Below, one piece after another: positions 24,091-36,950 of a stretch of DNA of 64,000 nucleotides (positions are counted from its first letter, which is position 1; every line of letters begins with the position of its first letter). The notes beneath the pieces are model-generated. The model searched no databases and had not been told where the DNA came from. It saw nothing but the letters and a program-made list of their open reading frames with translations. The stretch is taken from contig NC_091675.1 in the NCBI RefSeq assembly GCF_042453785.1, forward strand, positions 1,624,501-1,688,500. The letters run 5' to 3'. Source of the stretch: Malus domestica. Taxonomy: Eukaryota > Streptophyta > Magnoliopsida > Rosales > Rosaceae. Both the position numbers and the translations under genes were made by a program.

Positions 24091-27000
24091 GTGGCTCGGT
24101 TGGGCCGCCAAGCAAAACGGCCAGGTGGGTTCTGCATAAAAATGACGGCGGTGGCAATCTTGGGCCTCTGCTTTATATTCGTCTGGTCGATGTTTTCTTT
24201 TTCTTCCTCCTCCGTCACCACCCGAATCGAAAGCTTCGACAACATTGGGAAGTCGCCTGGATCAAAGAGCACCAGAGCGAGCACTCCCAGTGGGACCCAC
24301 CAAGTTGCTAGTAATGGTGGGGAGGAGAAAAGGGCAAATGACTCTGCTGTGAGTTCACCTGCCCGTGAGCATAAATACGAGAAGGAGAAGAAAGAAGCGG
24401 TAAATGGGAAGAAGGGGAAGGGTAAGAAAAAGTTACCAGAGAGTGTGGCAAAGGGTAAAAATGTGACCTTGGAATCCGAGAATGAAGATTCGGAGATTGA
24501 AAAGGAAGATGGGGATGAAGAAAAGGAGGTGGTGGATGGAAAGGAAGAAGCTTTGGGTGATGAGAGTGAAGGAAATGGGGAAGCAGGGGGAGAGGGGGAT
24601 AATTTGATGGAGACGATGGATAAGGAATCGGAGGAGGTGAAGCTGGAAGATGACGGTGGTGAATCCGAAAAAAGAGGGAAGAAGTATAAGATGAAGGGTC
24701 CATTGTTTGATCCAAAAGCACATTATAGTTGGAAACAATGTAGCACAAGGAGCAAGCATAATTACATTCCTTGTATTGATACGGAAGTTGGATCTGGAAG
24801 GCTGCAGTATAGGCATACGGAGAGGAGTTGCCCGAAAGTGGAACCTATGTGTCTTGTACCTCTTCCCCACGATGGATACGGCCCTCCAGTCCCCTGGCCT
24901 GAGAGCAAGGAGAAGGTATATATGCTTAGGGTTTCATATGTTTTTCTTGTATTCAAGTGTAGTACAATGTGAGGAAAACAAATTTTACTGATGTTTTGTT
25001 TTCGTAACATTTCGTGTTTTGTAGATATTGTACAAGAATGTGGAGCATCCGAAACTGGCGGCATTCATCAAGGAACATAGTTGGGTGATGAAGTCTGGAG
25101 AATATCTGACTTTCCCTCAGAACCAGTCTGAATTGAAGGGTGGGATTCTTCACTATCTTGAGTCCATTGAAGAGGTGTGACTTTTACTCATTGTCCATTG
25201 AATTTGAGAATCTGTATGATGCCTCTTTTATTACAACCTGAAATGAATTGATAACGCTTGTAAATGATTATTTGGGTAGATAGACGATTTCTCTTTCGAA
25301 CGTGTGTTTTTATATATGAAATTAGTGGTAAACCTTGGAAAATCTCATATTTCTAGGATAAAGAGTCTAACTGTTTTATCTCTACTATATTTTTGCATCC
25401 TAATATTGTGAGAGATGTGGAGTTTGAAACCAGCCTCTATTTACAGATGGCAATTAAACTTCACCATATACGTACTCTGATGTGTATGTATGTGCTAGTT
25501 ATCTCCTAATAGTAATTGCTGTAAGTCTTACCATAAAAAGAAGTTTGAATTTTTATTTTGTTTGATAGATGGTACCAGACATCGAATGGGGTAAGAATAT
25601 CCGTGTAGTGCTGGATATTGGATGTACAGATTCCGCCTTTGGGGCTTCTCTTGTTGATAAGGATGTATTAACATTGGCATTGGGCTTGAAAGATGACCTA
25701 GTTGACCTAGCTCAAGTTGCCCTCGAACGTGGTTTTCCTGCTTTAGTTAGCCATTTTCAAAATAGAAGGCTGCCTTTCCCCAGTGGTGGTTTTGATGCTG
25801 TTCACTGTGGCGGTTGCACCATTCCTTGGCATTCAAATGGTCTGAATCGATTTCTTTCTGCCTTCCATTCTTCATTTTTTTTCTTCTTGAAGTTTCAAAT
25901 CCAACTTTAAGTCACTTTCATGGTGTTCTTTCTTTTGCAGGGGGTAAGCATCTTCTAGAGATGAATAGGATTTTAAGGCCAGGCGGATACTTTGTCTTGT
26001 CAACTAAACATGACAGCTTTGAAGAAGAAGAAGGTTTGCCCTATGCTGCTAACTATTATGATAATAATAATTATTTTAGATGCTTGAAAGCTGGAGCAGT
26101 AGGCCTTGTGGTCCGAATATCTTACAGTTAATACTATTTTTGCGAGGACTAACTTCCTTAGGATATCTAAGATTTGTTTGCTTTATGATATTATATAATT
26201 TTATCCTGAGTTGCTTGTGCTGAATAATTTGATAACATGTGGCATTTTTTTCTTATCTTCCAGCCATGGCTAAATTGACCGCATCTATCTGTTGGAATAT
26301 TCTGGCTCATAAAACTGAAGAAGTCAGTGACGTGGGTGTCAAAATATACCAGAAGCCAGACTCAAATGATATATATGATCTGAGGAGGAAGAAATATCCA
26401 CCTTTGTGCAAGGAAAATGAAAACCCTGATGCAGCCTGGTAAGCTTAAATGAACTTGCTTGACAATATTCGTCTCTTCTAGGTTTTTAGCATTATGAATC
26501 CATACATATTCCATTTCTGGCTCGTTAATTTGTTGAACGGAATCTGTATGTTCGTTATCTGTGCATGGAAGACTACTTTTTGATGATTTCGTTCTTTTAG
26601 GAACAGTTAGCCTTATATGTCCCTTAACAGGTACGTTCCCGTGAAGACTTGCTTGCACCCCATTCCATCTGCCATTGAACAGCGTGGCACAGAGTGGCCA
26701 GAGGAATGGCCCAAAAGGCTCGAAAGGTATCCTGACTGGTTAAGTGATAAAGATAAATTGGATGCAGACACCAAGCACTGGAAAGCTATTGTTGATAAAT
26801 CTTATCTCACTGGACTGGGTATCGACTGGTCAAAAATTCGAAATGTAATGGACATGAAAGCCATCTATGGAGGGTATGTAAATAAATTCAACAGAACCTT
26901 GTGTTTTCTTTTGTTTTCTTTTCAATAGAAACACATCGAAGTTGGTTGGTGAATTGAATTGTAATGTACTTTACGCAGATTTGCTGCAGCCCTCGCACAA

Positions 27001-27488
27001 CAAAAGGTTTGGGTGATGAATGTGGTACCTGTCCATGCACCCGATACACTTCCTTTCATATTTGAACGCGGGCTTGTTGGAACCTACCACGACTGGTGCG
27101 AGTCTTTCGGTACTTATCCCAGATCATATGACCTTTTGCATTTGGATCATCTGTTTTCGCGGCTTAAGAATAGGTGAGAGCCAACTCCTCCAGTTAGCGC
27201 TTCATTACTGTTTGCAGTGACATTTTGTTATTTAAGTCTCCGATTTTTCAAGTGTCCCAATGCTTTACATCTGGAATACTACTTTGCAGGTGTAAGCAGC
27301 CTGTATCAATTGTTGTTGAGATGGATCGCTTGTTACGGCCTGGAGGTTGGGCGATTATACGTGAGAAAGTTGAGGTACTGGAACCCCTGGAGGGTATATT
27401 GAAGAGTATGCATTGGGAGATCCGGATGACTTATGCTCAGGGAAAGGAGGGTATCTTATGCGCCCAGAAAACGTTGTGGCTGCCTTAA
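24085..27488 (+). CDS. PMT28: Probable Golgi methyltransferase PMT28
   Basis: Type II Golgi membrane protein of the QUASIMODO2/DUF248 methyltransferase family, thought to methylate pectic sugars. Eight exons: 24085-24915, 25025-25174, 25569-25839, 25941-26033, 26264-26438, 26631-26873, 26979-27173, 27290-27488; joined, 718 residues. A short basic tail precedes one membrane segment (residues about 20-42), followed by a long Lys/Glu-rich acidic stem (about 70-205) and two methyltransferase-like halves. The first half has [16 protein letters not shown] in place of the usual GCGVASFGG, and [20 protein letters not shown]; the second has [15 protein letters not shown] and [10 protein letters not shown]. 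The departures in motif I match my memory of Arabidopsis PMT28 (At1g19430). Start chosen as the first ATG, before [16 protein letters not shown]. The gene looks intact. Confidence 0.93.
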
Positions 27489-28297
27489 AAACGATAATGC
27501 AGCTTCATACAAGTCCATAACAGCACGAAGACCTGCGGCGAAGCCATGCTTCCTTCGGGTGCTCCATCCAATTTTGAGCGTTCTTATAACCGATGTTTTT
27601 TATTTACCACTTGAATTTTATTGGTGATGCAGTTGCAGTTGATGTAGAGGATGAGCTGAGGAAGTGAGGGTGAATGAGTCCAGTTCACTAAGAGTGCACA
27701 TTAGTATGTTTTTTCCTAAACATTTCAAGTGATGAATTTTTCTGTGTATAGGTTTGTGTATTATATAAAGATGTTATATTAAAGAATCAAGATTCTTTTT
27801 TATACGAGCGAATTTTACTTTAAACTTATCTAAATTGCAGAGAAGGGGATCTGAACCCAGGTGCATAATGGGAAGAACATTCGCTCTAGCTCATGTGATT
27901 GTCTACGTCTGCAAATGAATAATTTTCTTTCAGGAGCGAAATGCTGTATCCTTGTATTCCAGAAAGGTTTATTTGATTGTTACCCTGGTTCTTGTACGTG
28001 TTATAATACGAGTCAATTCAATTTGACACAATGTTACTCATTGAAATTATACGAAAGTACGTTACTGCCTCGTGTGGTACCGAAGGCTTGATGAGGGATA
28101 TTAGTGCATATGGGCATGTGCACTAGAAGGTCCAGAATCAGCCCACCAACATTGCGTACCCAAAATTCTAATCGCCGTCTTCCGCCTGCTCGTTCACTCT
28201 TCTCGCAGTTCTGCAACGGACTCCACTCATCTTCGCGCCTCCATAACATTCATGTGATTGTCCGCCAAAGGACAATCCAACAAATTTAATTCCCGCC
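27489..28297. other. Spacer between PMT28 and TYW1
   Basis: Holds the PMT28 3' end and the TYW1 promoter and leader. The last 170 bases are richer in C, with CGCC and CTCC runs typical of a plant leader. No other gene was seen. Confidence 0.5.
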
Positions 28298-31243
28298 ATG
28301 TTCCTCTCCTCTGCTCCTGCGCGGCTCACTCTCCTCGCCCTCCTCTCCGCCACCACTGTCTACTGTTTCTACAAATCCCGCCGCCTCCGACGCCTCAAGC
28401 TATCCCTAAACCCTAACCCTGGCTCTTCGCCTCGCAGAGGCAAGCTCTTCTTCGTCTCCCAAACCGGAACCTCCGAAGCCCTAGCTCGTCGCCTGCTCGA
28501 TTTTCTGACGTTAAAAGGCGTCGCTTTCGACCTCGTCAACCCCAACAACTACGAGCCCGAAGACCTCCCGAAGGAAACCCTAGTTCTGATCGTCGCTTCG
28601 ACGTGGGATGACGGGAAGCCGCCTCCGAACGCCAAGTTCTTCTCCAATTGGCTCGCCGAGAGCGCGGAGGACTTCAGGGTGGGATCGCTGCTGCTCTCCA
28701 ATTGCAAATTCGCCGTCTTCGGCGTTGGGAGCCGAGCCTACGGCTCTACGTTCAATGCGGTGGGGAAGGACTTGGCGAGGAGGATGAGGGCGTTGGGCGC
28801 TTCTGAGATGTTTCCGATTTGGGAAGGGGACGTGGACGGTGGTGATTTAGACGAGGTGTTTGATGCTTGGAGTGGGAAGGTGGTGAGGTTTCTGAAGGGT
28901 GGTGCGGCGGAAAATGGCGGGGTTTTGGGTAATGGGGTTGGTGATGAATGTGAAGCTGAGAGCTTTGATGGGTCAGACGAGGAGGATGAGGAGGAGGAGG
29001 ACGGTGGGGAGTCAGGTGTTGTTGATCTTGAGGATATTGCAGGTAAAGGACCTTCAAGAAGGAACCCAGTGGCGGCGACGAAGACGAACGGGACAGTGAA
29101 TGGTAAAAAAGAGATGGTCACTCCGGTTATTCGAGCTAGCTTAACGAAGCAGGTAAGCTTGTCTGAGCAGACTTCTTTCTGGAAAATTTGGAAGTGTTGT
29201 GTTTGCCTTTAGGATTTTTGTTCTGATCTTTGGCTTTGATTTTCCTCGAGTGAAAATGCAGGGGTATAAAATTATTGGTTCTCATAGCGGTGTCAAAATT
29301 TGCAGATGGACAAAGTCGCAGCTTCGAGGCCGTGGAGGTTGCTACAAACACTCGTTTTATGGCATAGAAAGTCACAGGTAACCGAAATTATTATCAATTT
29401 GGAGCAGATTTCGCACCGTCCCTTCCCATATACACGTCTGTGTGACTCTGAATTCATGCATTATGCGCATATTTTAGCTTGACTGTTGCATATCTGTAAT
29501 ACCTCAGTGCTATTGAATTAGTGTGAATTGGCAGTCTTATAGCATATACATTTTGAACTTGTATATTTTACATAGTCGCATTTACTTTTATAGTTGTTTA
29601 TGTATATTTCACATTGCCTCAAGTAGCAGTTTAAATTTGAGACGTTTGAATGAAATAGGTGCATGGAGACAACCCCTAGTCTGGCATGTGCCAACAAATG
29701 TGTTTTTTGTTGGAGACATCACACAAATCCTGTCGGAAAGAGTTGGCAGTGGAAGATGGATGATCCGTTAGAGATTGTTAATTCTGCCATAGACCAGCAC
29801 ACGAAAATGATCAAGCAAATGAAAGGAGTTCCTGGTAAATCCTGTGGTTTTTTTTCTTTGGGGAAGAAATACATCCTTGGATAATGCTAAGTATTTTTAG
29901 TTGTACAAGACAGCTCGAACCAGTGATGAATTAATTGAAACACCGTTTAGGAAGGCATGGTTATATTGGGTTCCCCAACTATTTGGTTGTACTATCATCA
30001 ACTAAATCCTAGGAAACTTAATAGTGTATAGATATGCTTAGTTTTATGTCATGAGATATCTTCTACTGCAGGTGTTACATTGGAGCGATTAACAGAGGGT
30101 CTCTCTCCCAGGCATTGTGCCTTATCACTTGTTGGTGAACCCATCATGTATCCTGAGATTAATGCACTCATAGATGAGCTGCATCGAAGACGGATTTCTA
30201 CTTTTCTAGTAACAAATGCTCAGTTTCCTGAAAAGATCAAAATGCTGAACCCTATCACACAGGTTTGCTTGCTACTGTTATATTGCTGTTTGATCTTACA
30301 TCATGCTATTCTTTAGTTTTGGTTGGCAATGATTTTGGACTTCTTTGCACACAGTTATATGTAAGTGTAGATGCTGCAACTAAAGAGAGTTTGAAGGCGA
30401 TTGATAGGCCACTTTTTGGGGATTTTTGGGAGCGATTCATTGTAAGCATCTGATCTACTTGATACTTTGAGGTCCCAATTTCTTGTCTTCAATCCACTGA
30501 TAAAAACAAAATGATTCAGTACTTCTGGTGTTACTCATGTGTATGCTTGAATTTTTATCGCCAGGATTCCTTGACTTCCCTCAAGGACAAACAGCAACGA
30601 ACTGTTTATCGCCTAACTCTGGTGAAGGGCTGGAATACAAAAGATATTGATGCTTATTATAACATTTTTGGCCTTGGCAATCCTGATTTTGTTGAAATCA
30701 AGGGAGTTACATATTGTGGAACGTAAGTTTTCGTTTCTTTGGTTCCTAAGTAGTCAGGTCATTTAAATGCTTTAGTTCTATATTCAGATTGATCAATTCA
30801 CAGGTCTGCTACATCAAAGTTGACAATGGAGAATGTGCCCTGGCATGCTGATGTGAAAGCATTTTCAGAGGCCTTAGCTTTGAAAAGTAACGGGGAGTAT
30901 GAAGTCGCATGCGAGCATGTCCACTCGTGCTGTGTCCTCCTGGCAAAAACTAGCAAGTTCAAGATTGATGGCCAGTGGTTCACGTGGATTGACTATGAAA
31001 AGTTTCACGATCTGGTATATTTGGCTCCAACAATTATATACTCCTAGAGTGCCATTTGGGCGATCATATTTATTCACTCATCCATTCTTATGGAAAATGC
31101 AGGTGGCCTCTGGAAAACATTTTGACAGTAAGGATTACATGGCTCCAACACCTTCATGGGCCGTTTATGGGGCAGAGGAAGGTGGTTTTGATCCGTATCA
31201 GTCTCGATACAAGAAGGAGCGCCATCACAGAACAAACCAGTGA
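28298..31243 (+). CDS. TYW1: TYW1, tRNA 4-demethylwyosine synthase
   Basis: Radical-SAM enzyme that condenses N1-methylguanosine-37 of tRNA-Phe with pyruvate carbons to give 4-demethylwyosine, the second step of wybutosine synthesis. Eight exons: 28298-29152, 29262-29377, 29659-29834, 30072-30262, 30355-30441, 30565-30722, 30804-31014, 31103-31243; joined, 644 residues. An N-terminal hydrophobic segment (about 8-24) comes first, as in other eukaryotic forms. Next is a flavodoxin domain (LFFVSQTGTSEALARRLLDF, the FMN phosphate loop; then FAVFGVGSRAYGSTFNAVGK), an acidic linker (about 220-255), and the radical-SAM domain with the cluster motif CANKCVFCW and ALSLVGEPIMYPE. The C-terminal part includes VEIKGVTYCG and GQWFTWIDYEKF. 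The gene looks intact. From memory the Arabidopsis match is At1g75200. Confidence 0.97.
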
Positions 31244-33717
31244 CAACCAGGTTAGGGGTTTGATTAGTATGGAGTTCTAGGAACAGTTTTGATTGTATTT
31301 TATTGTAGATTTACCCATGTGAACGAGTTTTTGCATGACATAAACAACAGTATAGATTAATAGAGTTTCTGGGTAAGTTTTACTCTGCAATGTTTATGTT
31401 CGGACAATGTCATAAAGATGCAACTACTGTTTAATCAGGGAGGTAATTACTGTTTATGTTCTACTTCGTTCAAATAGATTCAAAAGGTTGTGGCTACTTG
31501 ATGTCTTTTGTGTCCTTTTGATGTTATTAGCTGACACCAGTGGCACCCAAAACCGATGATGCGTTGTGTTTTAACTTCCTGCATTACGTCACATGATTGG
31601 TTTGGGACGAGCGCTTTAGCGTTTCGGTCAATATCCATTTGTCTATAATCCTTCTCACCTTGTATTTTTTTTTTTTTTTTTGGTCAAGTCTTCTCACCTT
31701 GTACTGTAACAATGGTTGGCGAAATATCTGTTTCAATGGCCCCTTGTAATGGTGCTTGATCTTCCATAAGTGGAAATTGTCGTTACCTATATATGTCGTA
31801 CGCAGCTTTCCACATCAGCCAACCTCATTCGTGCATTATTTTTTTGTCTTAGTTTTTACTGTTAGGCAGAGCAAATTACGTCATGTATCCAAACGAGGTA
31901 TCCAATATGGGTGACCTAATAGTTGGAGATGAATTTTATGCTATATGCCATATGATACGTTCTTGTTCAATTCTTAAGATTGGTGAATCGCACGATAGTG
32001 ATCAAGAAGAGACTAAAATACCTTTATAAGTCTTTTCAGCCCTCGAAATAATGAACTGTCGGAACGAAATCACTAACTAATCTTTTTAAAAATCAAAGTC
32101 GAAAGTCCAATCAATAAATTTTATTTCACGCGCATTATTTAATATGCACCTCGAACATTTCTCAAAACTTTTACAAATCAAAATTATAACGCTCTAATTA
32201 ATAAAACTGACCATTTTATTACCAAAAACAAAATATAGAACCCTACTTTCGCAAGTCTTTGCATGGATGGTGCATGCTACCAAAAAAGTAAATAAAAAAT
32301 AAAAACCGCTTTGGTCCAATATACAATTACTAAATTAAATTGTCAAAAGTCCCGTGGTATAGGACATTCTAGAGGACCATAAAAATTTCATACAACTTAT
32401 ATATTTAGCATGCATAATTGATTTGAAATATTGTTATGTAAGCATAAAACTCGTGGCTACGCTACTTTGACTTTATCCATAGTTAAGACTTAATGGGTGA
32501 GACACGAGACAATACTAATTAAGTTAGGCACCTTACGCACATGTGAAGTGGGATAAATTTTTAGTTTTGACGGGAACACGAATGGTACATCACGTGTTTT
32601 TATGCAAGTGGTGAAAAATTTTAATTTTTAAGTTATTAATCTTATAATACACATAACACACTGAAAAATCTCTCCTAGAGTGGAAACCCTAGCTGCCACG
32701 CCCTACTTATTAGAAAAAGCACTTATTGGCTTACTGAGGCGGCTAGTGCGAAAACAGCTTTCTTTCTACTAGCTTTGCTCGCTTGCTTGTGCTCTTTCAA
32801 GGGAAGGCGTTTATTCGTATATTAATTTAGAACATGAGTGTCACGTGACACGACTTGGCAAATGACAGTAGCAGAGATGCTAACTCGGCTAACATACGAT
32901 TTCTGTTTCCATTTTCCAGATTTTGCAATCTTCCTTCTTTCTAAATTCTGCAGAAAACCCCACGTTTTTTAGTGGCCCCTCTATTTTCATTTATTTTGTT
33001 TTCTTACCCCTTTCAACATAAATAATTGAGCGTAACTAAGATGGTGATGTCAGTGTTCTCCGGTTCTTTAAAATAATGTGTCATCAATAAGAATAAATCT
33101 GTTTATCAAATTATAAATAATAAATCAATTATCAACTTTTATATCTTTTAGTTTTCAAAACTTTATCTATAAATTTAATCTTGCTAACGTTATCTTCCTT
33201 CAAATATTTTGGTTGCATTTTAGTTGCAGACATCAGTCTCATCCAAGTTAGCATGCTAATAATGCTTTACCTAAGTTCGAATTATTTTCCGGATGGATTA
33301 GTTTAAAACATTGCTTGTATTATAACATAAACACCAAAACTAATTTCCTACAGGTGAAAATAACAAAAAAATTAAAACTAATGAAAGATATATTTTCATC
33401 AATGAACTGAGAAATAAAAAACCCTAGTTGCTCGGTCTAATTCATCCAACTACTAATCAATAGAAAAAACTAATCGGAAAGCATTTTGATTGCGTACAGA
33501 AAAGCTGATTATATTATACAAAGGCAGAGGCTGGAAGAAGTCAAATGCAAAAACGAAGTCCAACTCTCTATCTTCTGCATATAATTTATATGCAGGAAAT
33601 TAACGAGAGATAATATGTTGCCTTTACAGATTTTTTGATTGATTTAATTAATTTTCCAGATGTTTTTAACACAGAAGAGGAAACTAAGAACAATAAAAGA
33701 AATTACCATGAGAGTAA
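31244..33717. other. AT-rich intergenic region
   Basis: About 2.5 kb without a supported gene. A poly-T run lies at 31665-31681, between two CTTCTCACCTTGTA copies (31650-31664 and about 31690-31703), so this may be a small insertion flanked by a duplicated site. The rest is AT-rich with no long frame and no clear paired ends. Confidence 0.45.
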
Positions 33718-34176
33718 CTAGTTATGGCTACTCTTTCTGGGTTTGCTTTTCCTCCTTGCTCTACTTCTTGAAGGCTCCCTAGGTAAAAAACTCTCTTCTT
33801 TTTTACCTCTACCTTCTTCTTCTTTTTTACCGCTACCTTCTTCTTCTTCTTTTTTACCACTACCTTCTTCTTCTTCTTCTTCTTTTACCTTTGGCTGCTG
33901 TAACTCTTCCTGTTGCTTCTGCTTTTGATCTTCATCATCCTCATCCTCATCTACTTTTGCTTTTTTGGAATCACTTTCTTTAACATCTTCAGCTACAGAA
34001 GCAGAAGCAGATTCTTCTATTCCTGCTGTGGATTGCTCTTCAATAATAATCTTGCGAGGCCTTCCTCTCTTTCTTGGGGTATGAGCCTGGGGTTGCTGCT
34101 GGGATTCGTCTCCGGTTGACGAAGCTTCTGCTATTGCCACTGATAGCTCCTTCGTTTTCTGAGGCTTCTTTCCCAT
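33718..34176 (-). CDS. Small AT-hook protein with acidic repeats
   Basis: A single-exon frame of 152 residues starting MGKKPQKTKELSVAIAEAS. Residues 34-42 (PRKRGRPRK) are a textbook AT-hook for the minor groove of AT-rich DNA, so a nuclear, HMGA-like chromatin role is likely. The middle is acidic (DEDEDDEDQ), followed by KQKQQEELQQP and three imperfect copies of a GSGKKEEEE unit (about 100-128), then a basic Arg/Ser/Lys tail (SRSRARRKSKPRKSSHN). The whole protein is low-complexity and probably disordered. The leader region near 34313-34325 is CT-rich. It is small and repeat-rich, so expression evidence would matter; the AT-hook and coherent charge pattern favour a real gene. A homologue name cannot be given. 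Confidence 0.7.
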   Translation of the reverse strand: MGKKPQKTKELSVAIAEASSTGDESQQQPQAHTPRKRGRPRKIIIEEQSTAGIEESASASVAEDVKESDSKKAKVDEDEDDEDQKQKQQEELQQPKVKEEEEEEGSGKKEEEEGSGKKEEEGRGKKEESFLPREPSRSRARRKSKPRKSSHN

Positions 34177-35983
34177 AGAAAAATTTCTCTATCAAATAAT
34201 AAATATTTTGATGATAATTTTCACCAAGACAACAACTTTTATATTAATCTGATGAGTAGAAATAAAACCCAGAAAGCCAAAAAAACTTCAAGAACGTTCT
34301 CTAATATTTTTCCCTCTCTCTCTCTAAAGAAGTGAACCGGCAGAGAGAGAAGGCTCAAATCTTTGACCTGCACCTAGATTCGGAAAATACCATTAAAAAT
34401 AATCTCTTACCAGTCATATACGAGACCCAATAAAATTCGACCCGGCCCCCTCCTCCTCCTACTCTCCTACTACTGTTTGATAAAAATAAGCAAAAATATT
34501 TTTATAAAATTCAAAAAAAAGCTCAAAAGCCACTAATAATCGTATTTCCCTTTTCTTTGGTAGTACCTATTTTTCCATCCCCTTCATGTCTGAGTAAAAG
34601 AATATAGAAAAGACAAAGCAGGAGGAAATGAGGTCGAAAGCCAGTGAGGGAAAACTATGGAGTGGCTGAGGATGGGTAACCCTACCATATATATTTTAGA
34701 TGCTACCATGATTAGGGGTCTTGTTAGGGTTTTAGGGTGTTTTTAAACTAATAATAAGTACGGATTTAGGTCTTTATTCAAGCGTGTTGGCACTCTAAAA
34801 CAACGTTAATAATAGTTTTTATTTTTATTCAAGTGATAGTGTTTTGGTATAAGCCATATTGGAAAAGAATAGAAATTGAACGGTAGAGCTTTTTTTTTTA
34901 GCACAAAGATACATCAGACTGTAGTATTGACCGTTAATCGAACGTTAAAACTTAAATTGGGTATAAAGATAAATACTCTTGAACTTAATTAATTGAGTTC
35001 CTAATTCGTTGAATTTTACTGATTTTATGCATCAATAAATCTTAAACTATTCGAAAGAGATTTGGAACACATATTGAGTGAAGAGACGAGGACATCAACT
35101 TGCAACTCGACAACGACCACATCTGCTAAAAGAAGCCTTTGGGTTTCGACTGGTTTGATATTGCTGTGTTTTGAAAAAAGAATTGTTTCTTCTGTATCGT
35201 GAGAATAAACTTATTTTTTCTATCTCAAGTTTTTAGCTTTTATTATCTAAAATTATGAAAATAAATTATTTTTAAATATTTACTTTTTAAACTTAACTTT
35301 TTTTTTATATTTATTTTTTATAAAACCACGTCAGTACCAATCCAGTACAAAAGGCTAAATTAGTTGCCTCTCTGTCAACCATTTTACTAATGTGAAAAAT
35401 GAAAAAGGCAAGCATGTGGGTTTATTTCGACATGGGTAATAAGACGGATGCGTTGTACTGCATGGTTCAGGACTCAGTGTTTCAGTCTGACCACTAGTGT
35501 CGGGTTTCGCGCCCTTTGAGCTGTGATAGGCTGCTTCTGAGCTGTATCCTACTCTACTCTCCCTCCTAGATATTGACCACCGTTGCCTACCCTTGTTGGC
35601 CTTGACAGATCATACATACATAGATGATCATCATGATATTCGCTGCGCCTACGGTTTGATCTTGGAGTCGTTGAGGCACAGATCCTGTTGCCTGTTTTAC
35701 TTGGAGACATTTACGAGATGTTAAAAGGCGGTGATATTTTAAGTAAAACACACACGATATGTGATTTAATTGTTCATTCAGAACATGATACATGATTATT
35801 TTGAAATATCGTAATTAAGAAAGTCGATTTGGTAAAGGAGAGAACGGAAAAACAAAAGTCGCTTGAGAGTACAGAACAAAAAAGAAGAAGGAATTAAAGA
35901 CTGGGCATGGAAATCAGTAGGGTTTTACCGCGTGTTTGTGATTTGAGCATAAGAAGCCTCCAACCATTTCTAATTTGTGAGTG
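34177..35983. other. AT-rich intergenic region
   Basis: Includes the upstream region of the AT-hook gene (CT-rich leader near 34313, a CTCCTCCTCCTACTCTCC tract near 34449). After that, AT-rich DNA without a convincing reading frame or paired repeat. Confidence 0.45.
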
Positions 35984-36178
35984 AGATCCTCGCCGGTTCC
36001 CTTTTGTAACGATTTCGGAAATTCTTAAATCATATTCATTCATCGTATATTGTATGGTCATAAATTTTTGTAAATTTTTTATTCAAAATTGAATATAAAT
36101 AGTATTTGTAAAAACTGACCACACGATGAACGGATATGATTGGAGAATTCCCGAAATTACACCGGATCCTCTCTCCTA
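35984..36178. mobile_element. Foldback MITE, family with CATCGTATATTGTATGG core
   Basis: Left arm has GATCCTCGCCGG, ATTTCGGAAATTCT and TCATTCATCGTATATTG; the right arm mirrors these as CACACGATGAACGGATATGA, GAATTCCCGAAAT and CCGGATCCTC. No clean target duplication was found, so limits are approximate. Related copies: 36951-37130, about 47969-48940 (interrupted) and 50372-50576. Confidence 0.7.
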
Positions 36179-36699
36179 TTTTATAACCCTACCAAAATGT
36201 TTCCAAACAAAAATATACAAAGTGTGCGGAACTCATTTTTTTACTCTTTTATTCCTTCATTTTTCCCTCAAGTACAAACCCTTTTGCCAAACAAAAGTGT
36301 TTTAATAACAACTAAACCATTTTTTTTATGTGGTTAACAAAAAAAAAAACCATTTTTTATGTGTCTATTCTATGAATAATTTTTTCAGCCATATAAAAAT
36401 GGAGCTTCACAACCAGAAAATAATAGTGACCTAATTCAATTGAGTTTTCCGGATATGTATGTTGAAAATGTACTTTTGATTATCTGTATTCATTTTAAAT
36501 AATTCGGTACAAGTTTCGAATTCACTTCGTAAATTTAAAATTCACGGTTTAAGAAATAAGTTTTCATACTTCTCAATACTATTTTTGCATAAAAAATCAC
36601 CACAATGCTTCTTTCGAGGTGACAAAATATATTTCGTATTTAAGTGGCAAATTAGAAAATATAATGTAAAGCATTTTACTGTGGTGCCGAAAGTAATTT

Positions 36700-36950
36700 A
36701 AGGTTTGTTTGACCAACCAACAGGGTCAAACCTTGTTATAATCTTCCATCCTTCGTACCTTCTACGCGACCCGCGACTCGCGACTCGCGACAAAGTTTGC
36801 ATAGACGCGTAATCACCCTCACATTTGAAAATCTGCCGACGCAAAAGGCCATGGGTCCCGTCATATGCCCCACCACTCACAGGGTTACGTCGTCGTTTCG
36901 AGCTATTCCATCCGAACTCCAAACTTAGCTGGTTTTGGTTCCAAGAGGAA
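36700..36950. other. GC-richer tract with CGCGACTC tandem repeat
   Basis: Contains CGCGACCCGCGACTCGCGAC, a near-perfect 8-bp tandem repeat, at about 36768-36790. CpG density is higher than in the flanks. No gene was recognised. Confidence 0.4.

Noticed and set aside
24308-24870. Antisense frames opposite PMT28 exon 1
   Set aside because: They mirror the Lys/Glu-rich stem (Pro/Ser/His-rich translation); no independent support.
28738-29121. Antisense frame opposite the TYW1 acidic linker
   Set aside because: The poly-Ser stretch is a shadow of Glu/Asp codons in TYW1.
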